This document shows, one piece after another, positions 1 through 6,655 of a DNA stretch of 11,530 bases; positions within the stretch are counted from its first letter, which is position 1; the number at the start of each line of letters is the position of its first letter. Below the pieces are notes generated by a model. That model made no database searches. It was not told where the DNA came from and saw only the letters and a program-made list of their open reading frames with translations. Location of the stretch: NCBI GenBank assembly GCA_900542625.1, contig UQOH01000066.1, positions 1 to 11,530 on the forward strand, given 5' to 3'. The position numbers were made by a program, and so were the translations under genes. The DNA comes from an uncultured Fusobacterium sp. (GTDB lineage: Bacteria > Fusobacteriota > Fusobacteriia > Fusobacteriales > Fusobacteriaceae).

Positions 1-387
1 GAAAGAAAGAGTATTCTTTATGATTTGACTTTAAAAAGTCTGGATTATATAGAAAAAGAAAAAAAAAGTATGAATTATACCATTTTATTGGTATACTATT
101 TACATAAGATAGTAATAGAAGAGGGATTAAAATTCCAAATACAAAATGGAAAAAATTTTTCCATAAAAAATTCTGTTATATCTGAAAAATTGTACGACGA
201 CAGTTTAAAGCTTAGTGATGAAGAGTTTGAAATAATTGAAAAAATATATTCAAACAATGTAAGAGAGGTTTTAAAACAGAATATAGATATGAAAGCATTA
301 TACTCTGTTTTGGGAATTTATGAAAAGTATTTAAATTATCATATGGAAATATATTTAGATTTAAAAAATTATATTTTGGAGGCATAA
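1..387 (+). CDS. Probable DNA repair protein RecO, C-terminal part (5' end outside window)
   Basis: The reading frame is open from the first base, so this is the last 128 codons of a gene that starts upstream; a TTG at 25 could be read as a start but is not needed. The fragment is helical and rich in Lys, Glu, Tyr and Ile. Its end, with EKYLNYHMEIYLDLK near the terminus, resembles the final helix of RecO proteins, where a Tyr-Leu-x-x-His stretch is followed by Leu-Lys-Ser. The preceding segment (NGKNF, then LKLSDEEFEII) fits the place of the RecO zinc-finger region, but the fragment has no cysteine at all, so a zinc site would be absent. RecO loads RecA with RecR during gap repair. The assignment rests on this weak C-terminal resemblance only. 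The next gene starts one base after the stop, so the two are co-transcribed. Confidence 0.5.
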   Translation, partial: ERKSILYDLTLKSLDYIEKEKKSMNYTILLVYYLHKIVIEEGLKFQIQNGKNFSIKNSVISEKLYDDSLKLSDEEFEIIEKIYSNNVREVLKQNIDMKALYSVLGIYEKYLNYHMEIYLDLKNYILEA

Positions 388-388
388 A

Positions 389-859
389 ATGTTAAATATA
401 GTTAAGATTACAGACTATATGTCAAAAGATTTAATAACATTAAATTTAAAAAGCAAAACTAAAGAAACTGTATTGGAGGAGTTGTCTGTTTTAATGGCAA
501 AATCACCAAATATTCAGGATAAAAATGTTATTAAAAAGGCATTGATGGAAAGAGAAGAACTTGGAAGTACAGGTATAGGAAAAGGAATTGCTATTCCTCA
601 TGCTAAAACAGATACAGCTTCAAAATTAACAATAGCTTTTGGAATCAGCAGAGAAAAAATAGACTTTAACTCTCTTGACAATGAAGGAGTAAATATATTC
701 TTTGTATTTGCTTCGCCAATAGAGGACAGCCAGATTTATCTTAAAGTTTTAGCAAGAATATCAAGACTTATAAGAAATGAAAACTTTAGAAACAAATTAC
801 TAGGATGCACTGACCCTGAAGAGATAATTAAATTTATAGGGGAAGAAGAGGCCATATAG
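389..859 (+). CDS. PTS EIIA type-2 (fructose/nitrogen, PtsN-like) domain protein
   Basis: This 156-residue single-domain protein belongs to the PTS EIIA family shared by fructose/mannitol IIA domains and PtsN (EIIA-Ntr). The phosphorylation-site motif is clear: REELGSTGIGKGIAIPHAK at about residues 55-73, with His71 as the expected phospho-acceptor. The later FFVFASP segment and the C-terminal helix with LARISRLIRNENFRNKL are also typical. It acts in the cytoplasm and accepts phosphate from HPr or an NPr-like protein. No membrane IIB/IIC domain is fused or adjacent, which favours a regulatory PtsN-like role over sugar transport, but this is inference. The start is supported by GGAGG at 378-382, six bases upstream, inside the end of the previous gene. 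It sits between probable recO and nrdR, with 13 bases to nrdR. Confidence 0.85.
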   Translation: MLNIVKITDYMSKDLITLNLKSKTKETVLEELSVLMAKSPNIQDKNVIKKALMEREELGSTGIGKGIAIPHAKTDTASKLTIAFGISREKIDFNSLDNEGVNIFFVFASPIEDSQIYLKVLARISRLIRNENFRNKLLGCTDPEEIIKFIGEEEAI

Positions 860-872
860 TTAGGAGGAACAT

Positions 873-1331
873 ATGAATTGTCCATTCTGTAACAACGAAG
901 ATACAAGAGTAGTAGACAGCAGAGTATTTATAAATGGTAATGCTATAAAAAGAAGAAGAGAGTGTACAGCCTGTAAGAAAAGGTTTACAACATATGAAAA
1001 AGTTGAGGAAAGGGCAGTCTATGTTGTGAAGAAAGACAAAAGCAGAGAAAAGTTTGATAAAGAAAAACTTATGAGAGGTCTTTCTATTGCAACAATAAAA
1101 AGAAATATTTCTACAGATACTTTAGAAGAGTTTGTGCTTGAGATAGAAAGAGGATTGCAGAATTCCCTTGACAGCGAAATAAGTACAAGTGATTTGGGAG
1201 AACTTGTTCTTCAAAAATTAAAAGAACTTGATGAAGTGGCATATGTTAGATTTGCCTCAGTCTATAAAGAGTTTGATGATATAAAATCTTTTATAGAGAT
1301 TGTGGAAAATATAAACAAGGACAAAAAATAA
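873..1331 (+). CDS. nrdR: Transcriptional repressor NrdR
   Basis: NrdR is the ATP/dATP-sensing repressor of ribonucleotide reductase genes. The 152-residue length is the family norm. The N-terminal zinc ribbon is complete: CPFC with Cys3 and Cys6, then CTAC with Cys31 and Cys34, followed by KRFTTYE. The signature DTRVVDSR lies at residues 10-17 and the basic RRRECTACKKRF stretch at 27-38. Residues about 49-139 form the ATP-cone, with VVKKDKSREKFDKEKL at its start and the YVRFASVYKEF motif near its end. A perfect AGGAGG (862-867) lies five bases before the ATG. No ribonucleotide reductase gene is in the window, and I see no clear NrdR box near this gene. A hairpin terminator follows within 20 bases of the stop, so nrdR appears to close the first transcript segment. 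Confidence 0.97.
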   Translation: MNCPFCNNEDTRVVDSRVFINGNAIKRRRECTACKKRFTTYEKVEERAVYVVKKDKSREKFDKEKLMRGLSIATIKRNISTDTLEEFVLEIERGLQNSLDSEISTSDLGELVLQKLKELDEVAYVRFASVYKEFDDIKSFIEIVENINKDKK

Positions 1332-1347
1332 TGAAAGAGTCAGAGAG

Positions 1348-1384
1348 AAAAGCTCACAGCTGAGGGATAGTTGTGGACTTTTTT
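1348..1384 (+). terminator. Rho-independent terminator or attenuator between nrdR and fmt
   Basis: Two 14-base arms, 1348-1361 and 1369-1382, pair around a 7-base loop (1362-1368). There are two G-U wobbles and one C-A mismatch. The second arm runs directly into six T residues (1379-1384). This is the shape of an intrinsic terminator. It lies 16 bases after the nrdR stop and 33 bases before fmt. The stem is only moderately stable because the outer five pairs are mostly A-U. A competing short stem is possible between 1375-1379 and 1386-1390. Confidence 0.65.
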
Positions 1385-1417
1385 CAGTCTAATTTGTACA
1401 AAGGAGAATAATACTTA

Positions 1418-2350
1418 ATGAGAATTTTATTTATGGGAACTCCAGAATTTGCAGTTCCATGTTTAGATGTAATGAACAAAGAACATGAAGTTATCGGAAT
1501 ATACACAAAAGTAGATAAAGTTAACAAAAGAGGAGGAAAAATAACATATCTTCCAGTAAAACAATATGGACTTGATCACAATATTCCAATATATCAGCCG
1601 ACAACTTTAAAAGATGGAACTGTTGAAAAAGAGATAAGAGATATGAATCCTGATCTTATAGTTGTTGTTGCTTATGGAAAAATAATTCCAAAAAGTATAA
1701 TTGATATACCTAAATATGGAATAATAAATGTTCATTCTTCACTTCTTCCAAAATTCAGAGGAGCAGCTCCAATAAATGCTGCTATCATTGAAGGAGAAGA
1801 AAAAACAGGTGTAACAATAATGTATATAGCTGAAGGACTTGATGAAGGAGATATTATCCTGCCAAAAGAAACATTAATCACTGAAGAAGATACTTTCCTT
1901 ACTCTTCACGACAGATTAAAAGAGATAGGAGCAGAGGCTTTATCAGAGGCAGTAAAAATGATATTTGCCGGAACTAATCCAAGAATACCTCAAAAACATG
2001 AAGAGGCAACATTTGTAAAGCCATTTAAAAAAGAGGATTTAAAAGTGGATTGGTCTAAAACAGAAAAAGAAATTTACAACTTCGTAAGAGGAATTAACCC
2101 GTTTCCATGTGCATACACAACTCTTAATGATAAAATGTTAAAAATATATGCAGTAAAGAAAAACAATAAAGTTTATGAAAATGGAGAAATAGGTGAAGTC
2201 GTAGATAAAGTTAAAGGGCAGGGTCCTGTAATAAAAGTCGGCAACGGTTCTGTTATTCTTACAGAGGCAAAACCAGAAAGCAAGAAAGTTTTATCAGGAG
2301 CTGACTTATTAAACGGAAACTTTGTTAAAGTTGGAGAAAAATTATTATAA
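1418..2350 (+). CDS. fmt: Methionyl-tRNA formyltransferase
   Basis: Fmt transfers the formyl group of 10-formyl-tetrahydrofolate to methionyl initiator tRNA, giving fMet-tRNA for bacterial translation start. The 310-residue length is usual. The N-terminal formyltransferase Rossmann domain opens with ILFMGTPEFAVP. The catalytic region INVHSSLLPKFRGAAPI holds Asn104 and His106, and GLDEGDI supplies Asp142; these match the family Asn-His-Asp triad. The basic loop KVNKRGGK at about 34-41 corresponds to the tRNA-binding insertion of the family. The C-terminal domain (about 205-310) contains the NFVRGINPFPCAYT motif. The Shine-Dalgarno GGAG at 1403-1406 is 11 bases from the ATG, and no better start exists. 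In many bacteria fmt sits with def and priA; here folD, which supplies its cofactor, follows after 28 bases. Confidence 0.97.
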   Translation: MRILFMGTPEFAVPCLDVMNKEHEVIGIYTKVDKVNKRGGKITYLPVKQYGLDHNIPIYQPTTLKDGTVEKEIRDMNPDLIVVVAYGKIIPKSIIDIPKYGIINVHSSLLPKFRGAAPINAAIIEGEEKTGVTIMYIAEGLDEGDIILPKETLITEEDTFLTLHDRLKEIGAEALSEAVKMIFAGTNPRIPQKHEEATFVKPFKKEDLKVDWSKTEKEIYNFVRGINPFPCAYTTLNDKMLKIYAVKKNNKVYENGEIGEVVDKVKGQGPVIKVGNGSVILTEAKPESKKVLSGADLLNGNFVKVGEKLL

Positions 2351-2378
2351 TTAATACTAGAAAGGCGGTTACAAAAAT

Positions 2379-3236
2379 ATGATAATTGACGGTAAAAAAT
2401 GCTCAGAAGAAATTCTTGAAATGCTGAAAGAAGAGGTTGCTAAACACAGGGAAAGATTTAATAAAGTGCCCGGTCTGGCAGTAATCATTCTTGGAGATAA
2501 TCCTGCATCAAAGATATATGTAAAATCAAAAATAAGAGCATGTGAAAAAGTAGGTATCAAAAGTAAAGAAGTGGTTTTTGATGAAAATATTACAGAAGAA
2601 GAACTTATAAACGAGATAGAAAAGCTGAACAATGATAAAGAAATAAACGGAATACTTGTGCAGCTACCTCTTCCTGCTCACATAGATGAGAAAAAAATAT
2701 GTGATGCTATAAGCATAAGAAAAGATGTTGACGGATTTAAACCTGAGAGTCTTGGAAAAATAGTTCTTGGAGATGATGATGGTTTTGTATCATGTACTCC
2801 TCAAGGAATATTATATTTAATAGATAATATTGGAATGGAGCTTAGCGGAAAAAATGCAGTGGTAGTGGGAAGAAGCAATATTGTTGGAAAGCCTGTTGCC
2901 TCTCTTCTTATAAACAGAGGAGCAACAGTTACTGTATGCAACAGCAAAACAAAGGATCTGCCTGATGTTTTAAGAAGAGCAGATTTAATAGTAATAGCCA
3001 TAGGAAAAGCAAAGTTTTTGAAAAAAGATATGGTGAAAGAGGGAGCTGTTGTAATTGATGTTGGAATCAACAGAGTGGAAGGAAAAATATATGGAGATGC
3101 AGACTTTGAAGAGGTAAGCGAAAAAACTTCTTATATAACTCCTGTTCCCGGAGGAGTTGGTCCTATGACAATAGCTATGCTGCTGAAAAATACTGTAAAA
3201 GCTTTTTGCAAGGAGGAAGCAATAAATGGTAACTAA
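2379..3236 (+). CDS. folD: Bifunctional methylenetetrahydrofolate dehydrogenase/methenyltetrahydrofolate cyclohydrolase
   Basis: FolD oxidises 5,10-methylene-THF with NADP+ and hydrolyses the product to 10-formyl-THF in the cytoplasm. At 285 residues it is full length. The active-site motif YVKSK places the conserved Tyr at 47 and the catalytic Lys at 51. VQLPLP lies at 94-99 and KDVDGF at 115-120 with the conserved Asp118. The dinucleotide-binding motif GRSNIVGKP lies at 164-172, and the signature TPVPGGVGPMT at 254-264. All key residues are present. The Shine-Dalgarno is GGCGG at 2364-2368, ten bases before the ATG. The product is the direct substrate of the Fmt encoded upstream. The last 11 bases overlap the start of the ACT regulator gene, so the two are likely translationally coupled. 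Confidence 0.97.
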   Translation: MIIDGKKCSEEILEMLKEEVAKHRERFNKVPGLAVIILGDNPASKIYVKSKIRACEKVGIKSKEVVFDENITEEELINEIEKLNNDKEINGILVQLPLPAHIDEKKICDAISIRKDVDGFKPESLGKIVLGDDDGFVSCTPQGILYLIDNIGMELSGKNAVVVGRSNIVGKPVASLLINRGATVTVCNSKTKDLPDVLRRADLIVIAIGKAKFLKKDMVKEGAVVIDVGINRVEGKIYGDADFEEVSEKTSYITPVPGGVGPMTIAMLLKNTVKAFCKEEAINGN

Positions 3237-3696
3237 AAAAAGAAAGAGAAAAAGCGAAGAAAAAAGAGAATATTTTATAGTGGACAGAAGAATTCTTCCT
3301 ACCTCAATTCAAAATGTAATTAAAGTAAATGATCTTATACAGCAGGAAAAAATTTCTAAGTATGAGGCTATAAAAAAAGTAGGGCTGAGCAGAAGTACAT
3401 ATTATAAATACAAAGATTATATCAAACCTTTCTTTGAAAGCGGAAAGGAAAAAGTTTTCAGTATTCACCTTGCATTAGTAGATGAACCTGGAATTCTTGC
3501 AAGAATACTTGATGTAATTGCAACTCACGATATGAATATTCTTACAATTATTCAAAATATAGCTATTGACGGGATAGGAAGAGCAACAATATCTATTCAG
3601 ACAACAGAAAATATGTTGAGAAAAATAGAAGGAATGCTTGAACTTATCAGTGAAATAGAAGGTGTAAAAGAGTTAAGAATTATAGGAAGCAACTAA
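3226..3696 (+). CDS. HTH and ACT domain protein of the UPF0735 family (PheB/ThrR-like)
   Basis: This 156-residue protein has a basic N-terminus (KKRKRKSEEKR), then a DNA-binding-like helix-turn-helix around residues 41-66 (ISKYEAIKKVGLSRSTYYKYK). A C-terminal ACT domain follows at about 78-153, beginning FSIHLALVDEPGILARILDVIA. The order and the VGLSRSxxYKY motif match the UPF0735 proteins, whose Bacillus member was named PheB (once annotated as chorismate mutase) and, as I recall, later ThrR, a regulator of threonine biosynthesis genes. No catalytic domain is present, so an amino-acid-responsive regulator is the best reading. The start is fixed by AGGAGG at 3211-3216, nine bases upstream and inside folD. 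Overlap with folD suggests linked expression with one-carbon metabolism. Its ligand cannot be read from the sequence. Confidence 0.85.
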   Translation: MVTKKRKRKSEEKREYFIVDRRILPTSIQNVIKVNDLIQQEKISKYEAIKKVGLSRSTYYKYKDYIKPFFESGKEKVFSIHLALVDEPGILARILDVIATHDMNILTIIQNIAIDGIGRATISIQTTENMLRKIEGMLELISEIEGVKELRIIGSN

Positions 3697-3733
3697 TATA
3701 TATTTATATAAAAGCAGGAGTGGATTTATCAAA

Positions 3734-4192
3734 ATGGAAAAAATAAATTTAGAGTTAATAGAAAAATTAGCTGAAAGCATGAATGAACATTCATTAAATG
3801 AAATTTCTTTAGAAAACGGAGAGCAGAAGCTTGTTTTAAAGAAAGAGAAAAAAACTGTTGAATATGCAGCTGTTCAGGCTGTTCCTCAAAAAACAGCAGC
3901 ACCTGTTAAAGCAGTAAAAACAGCAGAGAAAAAAGAAAAAGCAGCAGAGGGAATAAGCGGAAATATAATAGTTTCTCCAATGGTAGGAACATTCTACCGT
4001 TCACCTGCACCTGGAGCTCCTGCATTTGTTGAGGAAGGACAGAATATACAGGCCGGAGATGCTGTGTGTATAATAGAAGCTATGAAAATGATGAATGAGG
4101 TAAGTTCTCAATTTACAGGAAAAATCGTAAGAATTCTTGTGGAAGACGGAGTGGTTGTTAAAAAAGGGGATAAATTATTTGTTGTAGAATAG
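3734..4192 (+). CDS. accB: Biotin carboxyl carrier protein of acetyl-CoA carboxylase
   Basis: The 152-residue protein carries the biotin that shuttles CO2 in acetyl-CoA carboxylase, the first step of fatty acid synthesis. The biotin site EAMKMMNEV is intact with Lys118 as the biotinylated residue. The AccB signature SPMVGTFYRSPAPGAPAFV lies at about 81-99 and continues into the lipoyl-like barrel (78-152). Residues 1-40 are the N-terminal helical region, and 41-75 are a flexible Ala/Pro/Lys linker. Length and the MVGTFYRSP motif favour AccB over carrier subunits of sodium-pumping decarboxylases, which usually lack this motif. The Shine-Dalgarno AGGAG at 3716-3720 is 13 bases from the ATG, slightly long. 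Unusually, accC does not follow; the next gene encodes a CBS protein. The 37-base gap upstream is almost pure A/T and might hold a weak promoter. Confidence 0.95.
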   Translation: MEKINLELIEKLAESMNEHSLNEISLENGEQKLVLKKEKKTVEYAAVQAVPQKTAAPVKAVKTAEKKEKAAEGISGNIIVSPMVGTFYRSPAPGAPAFVEEGQNIQAGDAVCIIEAMKMMNEVSSQFTGKIVRILVEDGVVVKKGDKLFVVE

Positions 4193-4234
4193 TTTCAAAC
4201 AAAATAATATTAAGTACTAGATTGGAGGTATGTT

Positions 4235-4672
4235 ATGAAAAAGGTAAAAGATGTAGTTAACAAAGATTTAATAACAGTAAGTCCAGAAAATAGTATTGAA
4301 GATGTTGTAAAATTAATGAAACAAGGAATAGGAAAAGTTCCTGTTATGTCAGAGGGAAAAGTTTTAGGAATAATTACGAGAGATGATATTCTTATAAAAG
4401 AAGGGAAACTTCCTCTGCCTCCTGTTATTGCTTTCTGGGAAGTTATGATAACTTTTTCTGGAAATAAAGAGTATCAGGAAAAACTGAATAAATTCTATTC
4501 ATACAAAGCAGAAAATTTAATGTCAAAGGTTAAGATGGTTTCTTCTATGGAAGATAATTTGGAAGATGTGGTTACAGAGATGCTTAATAAAAAAATAAGT
4601 TATACTCTGGTTATGGAAGACGAAAAACTTATAGGTATAGTTACAAAAAGTGATTTGATAAAACATATTTAA
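4235..4672 (+). CDS. Two-CBS-domain protein
   Basis: This soluble 145-residue protein consists of a CBS (Bateman) pair. CBS1 spans about residues 1-56, starting VKDVVNKDLITVSPENSIEDVVKLM and ending GKVLGIITRDDIL. CBS2 spans about 92-145, with AENLMSKVKMVSSMEDNLEDVV and KLIGIVTKSDLIKHI. The 35-residue linker contains a helix with FWEVM and the YQEKLNKFYSYKA segment, a layout seen in other stand-alone CBS proteins. Such pairs usually bind adenosine nucleotides (AMP, ATP, c-di-AMP or ppGpp-related ligands) and regulate a partner, but no partner or ligand can be named from the sequence. The start is supported by GGAGG at 4224-4228, six bases upstream. It lies between accB and a CNNM/CorC protein that carries its own CBS pair. 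Confidence 0.85.
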   Translation: MKKVKDVVNKDLITVSPENSIEDVVKLMKQGIGKVPVMSEGKVLGIITRDDILIKEGKLPLPPVIAFWEVMITFSGNKEYQEKLNKFYSYKAENLMSKVKMVSSMEDNLEDVVTEMLNKKISYTLVMEDEKLIGIVTKSDLIKHI

Positions 4673-4685
4673 TTTTTAATTTTAA

Positions 4686-4691
4686 GGAAGG
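4686..4691 (+). promoter_or_regulatory. Shine-Dalgarno site supporting the TTG start of the CNNM/CorC gene
   Basis: GGAAGG preceded by AA lies 12 bases before TTG at 4704. No in-frame ATG or GTG lies between it and the first membrane segment. The TTG reading preserves the full first hydrophobic helix, so it is the best start. An in-frame ATT at 4695 is the only other upstream candidate and would be rare. Confidence 0.6.
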
Positions 4692-4703
4692 TGCATTTGT
4701 CAA

Positions 4704-6005
4704 TTGGACACGTATCATTATTTGGTTTTACTAATATTGTTAATTTTATTGTCAGGTTTATTTTCAGCGTCAGAAACAGCTTTAACTTCATTTAGAAGCA
4801 TTCATTTGGAAGAGATAAACGAAGAAAATCCTAAAAAAGGAAAACTTTTAAAATACTGGCTTAAGAAACCAAACGAAATGCTTACAGCTTTACTTTTAGG
4901 TAATAATATTGTTAATATTTTGGCAACATCACTGGCGACAGCTTTTATTACAAGCTATCTTCAGGATAAAGGAATGAATAACTCTCAGAATATGTCTGTA
5001 TTCATTTCAACTGTAGTGATGACAATAGTTATTTTAATTTTTGGTGAAATTACTCCAAAAGTTATAGCTAAAAATAACTCAAGACCAATATCTAAAGCAG
5101 TAATAACACCGATATATTATCTTGCAAAACTTGCTTCACCTGTAATATGGGTTTTAACAGGAATATCAAAACTTATAGGAAGAATCTTAGGAGTTGATAT
5201 AAAAGACGAGGCTATAATGATAACAGAGCAGGATATATTATCTTATGTAAATGTTGGAGAAGCTGAAGGTATAATTGAAGCTGAAGAAAAAGATATGATA
5301 GAATCTATGGTTACTTTTGGAGAAACATCTGCAAAAGAGGTTATGACTCCAAGAACATCAGTGTATGCAATAGAAGGAAACAAATCAATAAATGATGTAT
5401 GGGATGATATTACTGCTATGGGATATTCCAGAATACCTGTATACAAAGATGGAATGGATGAAATAATCGGGATTCTCTATATAAAAGATTTATTGGTAGC
5501 TGTAAAAGAGGGTAAATCAGATATGCCAGTTAAAGAGTTTATAAGAAAAGCATATTTTGTGCCTGAAACAAAATCAATAATAAGAATCTTAGAAGATTTT
5601 AAAACTCAGAAAGTTCACATGGCCATTGTAATAGATGAGTATGGAGGAACTGTGGGAGTAGTAACAATAGAAGATTTAATAGAAGAGATATTTGGAGAGA
5701 TAAGAGACGAATATGATGAGGAGGAAGAAGAAACAATAAAACAGAAAACTCCTGATACATATGAAGTTGATGCTATGCTGGATATTGAAACTATTAATAA
5801 AGAGTTGGAAATAGAACTTCCGGAATCAGAAGACTATGAAAGTCTTGGAGGGCTTATACTTAATGAGCTTGATAAGATGGCAGAAGTTGGAGATGTTGTA
5901 CATATTAATGATGTAGAACTTAAAGTTATGGAAGTTCAGAAAATGAGAGTATCAAAAGTACTAATAAAAAAAGAAAATGGAGCTAACGAATGCGAAAAGG
6001 ATTAA
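4704..6005 (+). CDS. CNNM/CorC (HlyC) family membrane protein with CBS pair
   Basis: This 433-residue inner-membrane protein has the complete CNNM architecture. Residues about 1-165 are the DUF21/CNNM transmembrane domain, with the family motif LFSASETALTSF at 19-30, hydrophobic segments near 6-20, 60-85, 97-115 and 138-158, and FGEITPKVIA at 113-122. A cytoplasmic CBS pair covers about 208-330 (EVMTPRTSVYAIE, SRIPVYKDG, then AIVIDEYGGTVGVVTIEDL). An acidic stretch (GEIRDEYDEEEEE, 331-343) leads into the CorC_HlyC C-terminal domain at about 350-425. Family members such as CorC, MpfA and human CNNMs are linked to Mg2+ or other cation efflux; older 'hemolysin' labels are unreliable. The start is TTG. 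The gene overlaps the next one by 16 bases, which suggests translational coupling. Confidence 0.9.
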   Translation: MDTYHYLVLLILLILLSGLFSASETALTSFRSIHLEEINEENPKKGKLLKYWLKKPNEMLTALLLGNNIVNILATSLATAFITSYLQDKGMNNSQNMSVFISTVVMTIVILIFGEITPKVIAKNNSRPISKAVITPIYYLAKLASPVIWVLTGISKLIGRILGVDIKDEAIMITEQDILSYVNVGEAEGIIEAEEKDMIESMVTFGETSAKEVMTPRTSVYAIEGNKSINDVWDDITAMGYSRIPVYKDGMDEIIGILYIKDLLVAVKEGKSDMPVKEFIRKAYFVPETKSIIRILEDFKTQKVHMAIVIDEYGGTVGVVTIEDLIEEIFGEIRDEYDEEEEETIKQKTPDTYEVDAMLDIETINKELEIELPESEDYESLGGLILNELDKMAEVGDVVHINDVELKVMEVQKMRVSKVLIKKENGANECEKD

Positions 6006-6655
6006 GAGGATATTTTTATGCCGGACTTATAGTTATTCTGCCGTTATTTCTTACTGTGTTTATCATTAACTGGATGGTAAATTTTATTGTAGCAATAACA
6101 ATGGAATCTTTTTTCACAGTTCTTATAAATAATGCAATTAAGTTTTTTGGGATAGAAAATAATATACATCTGAAAACGGCAGTATATGGTCTTTATCTTT
6201 TAAGTATACTTATTTTAATTACTTTTATAGGATATATAACAAAAAATATCATAGGGAAAAAAATAACAAGAAGTATTAATAAAATTATTGGAAAACTTCC
6301 AATAGTAAAGCATATTTATACAACTATAAATCAGATTGTAAGTCTTGTTTCATCAGATAAAGGAAATACATATAAAAGAGCTATTGCAGTAGAGTATCCA
6401 AGAAAAGGAATATATAGTATAGGATTTTTAACTTCTGAAGAAAATGCAATTCTTTCACAGCAGGAAGGAAAAGATCTGTGCAACGTATTTATTCCTACTT
6501 CTCCTAACCCTACATCAGGAATGTTTATATGTGTGGAAAGAAAAGATATAGTTTTTCTTGATATGAAAATAGATGATGCAGTGAAGCTTATAATTTCCGG
6601 TGGTGTGATAGTTCCAGGAATGGAGAAAGAAGAAGATAACGGTGAAGAAGAATAA
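5990..6655 (+). CDS. DUF502 family membrane protein
   Basis: The 221-residue protein has two transmembrane segments, about residues 9-33 (YFYAGLIVILPLFLTVFIIN) and 64-84 (a Leu/Ile-rich helix ending FIGYI), followed by a cytoplasmic or periplasmic beta-rich domain. DUF502 hallmarks are present: a LPIVKHIYTTINQIV segment after the second helix, then IPTSPNPTSGMFICVERKDIVFLDM and the end motif AVKLIISGGVIVPG. The biochemical function of the family is unknown. The ATG lies inside the end of the CNNM gene with GGAG at 5979-5982, seven bases upstream. The acidic tail (EKEEDNGEEE) is encoded by sequence that overlaps the start of the lipoprotein gene. Confidence 0.88.
   Translation: MRKGLRGYFYAGLIVILPLFLTVFIINWMVNFIVAITMESFFTVLINNAIKFFGIENNIHLKTAVYGLYLLSILILITFIGYITKNIIGKKITRSINKIIGKLPIVKHIYTTINQIVSLVSSDKGNTYKRAIAVEYPRKGIYSIGFLTSEENAILSQQEGKDLCNVFIPTSPNPTSGMFICVERKDIVFLDMKIDDAVKLIISGGVIVPGMEKEEDNGEEE

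Noticed and set aside
2369..3070. Minus-strand open frames opposite folD.
   Set aside because: They lack Shine-Dalgarno sites and family motifs, and lie opposite a gene with all catalytic motifs intact. The other minus-strand frames opposite the CNNM, DUF502, apt, rel and tgt genes were rejected for the same reason.
3673..3710. Possible promoter for accB: TTAAGA with TATATA 18 bases downstream.
   Set aside because: The -35 match is poor and the spacer between genes is nearly all A/T, so -10-like words appear by chance.
2355..4220. TACTAG occurs just before the Shine-Dalgarno of folD (2355-2360) and of the CBS gene (4215-4220), each preceded by TTAA or TAAG.
   Set aside because: Two copies of a six-base word in AT-rich intergenic DNA are too few to claim a shared leader or operator, and the flanks differ.
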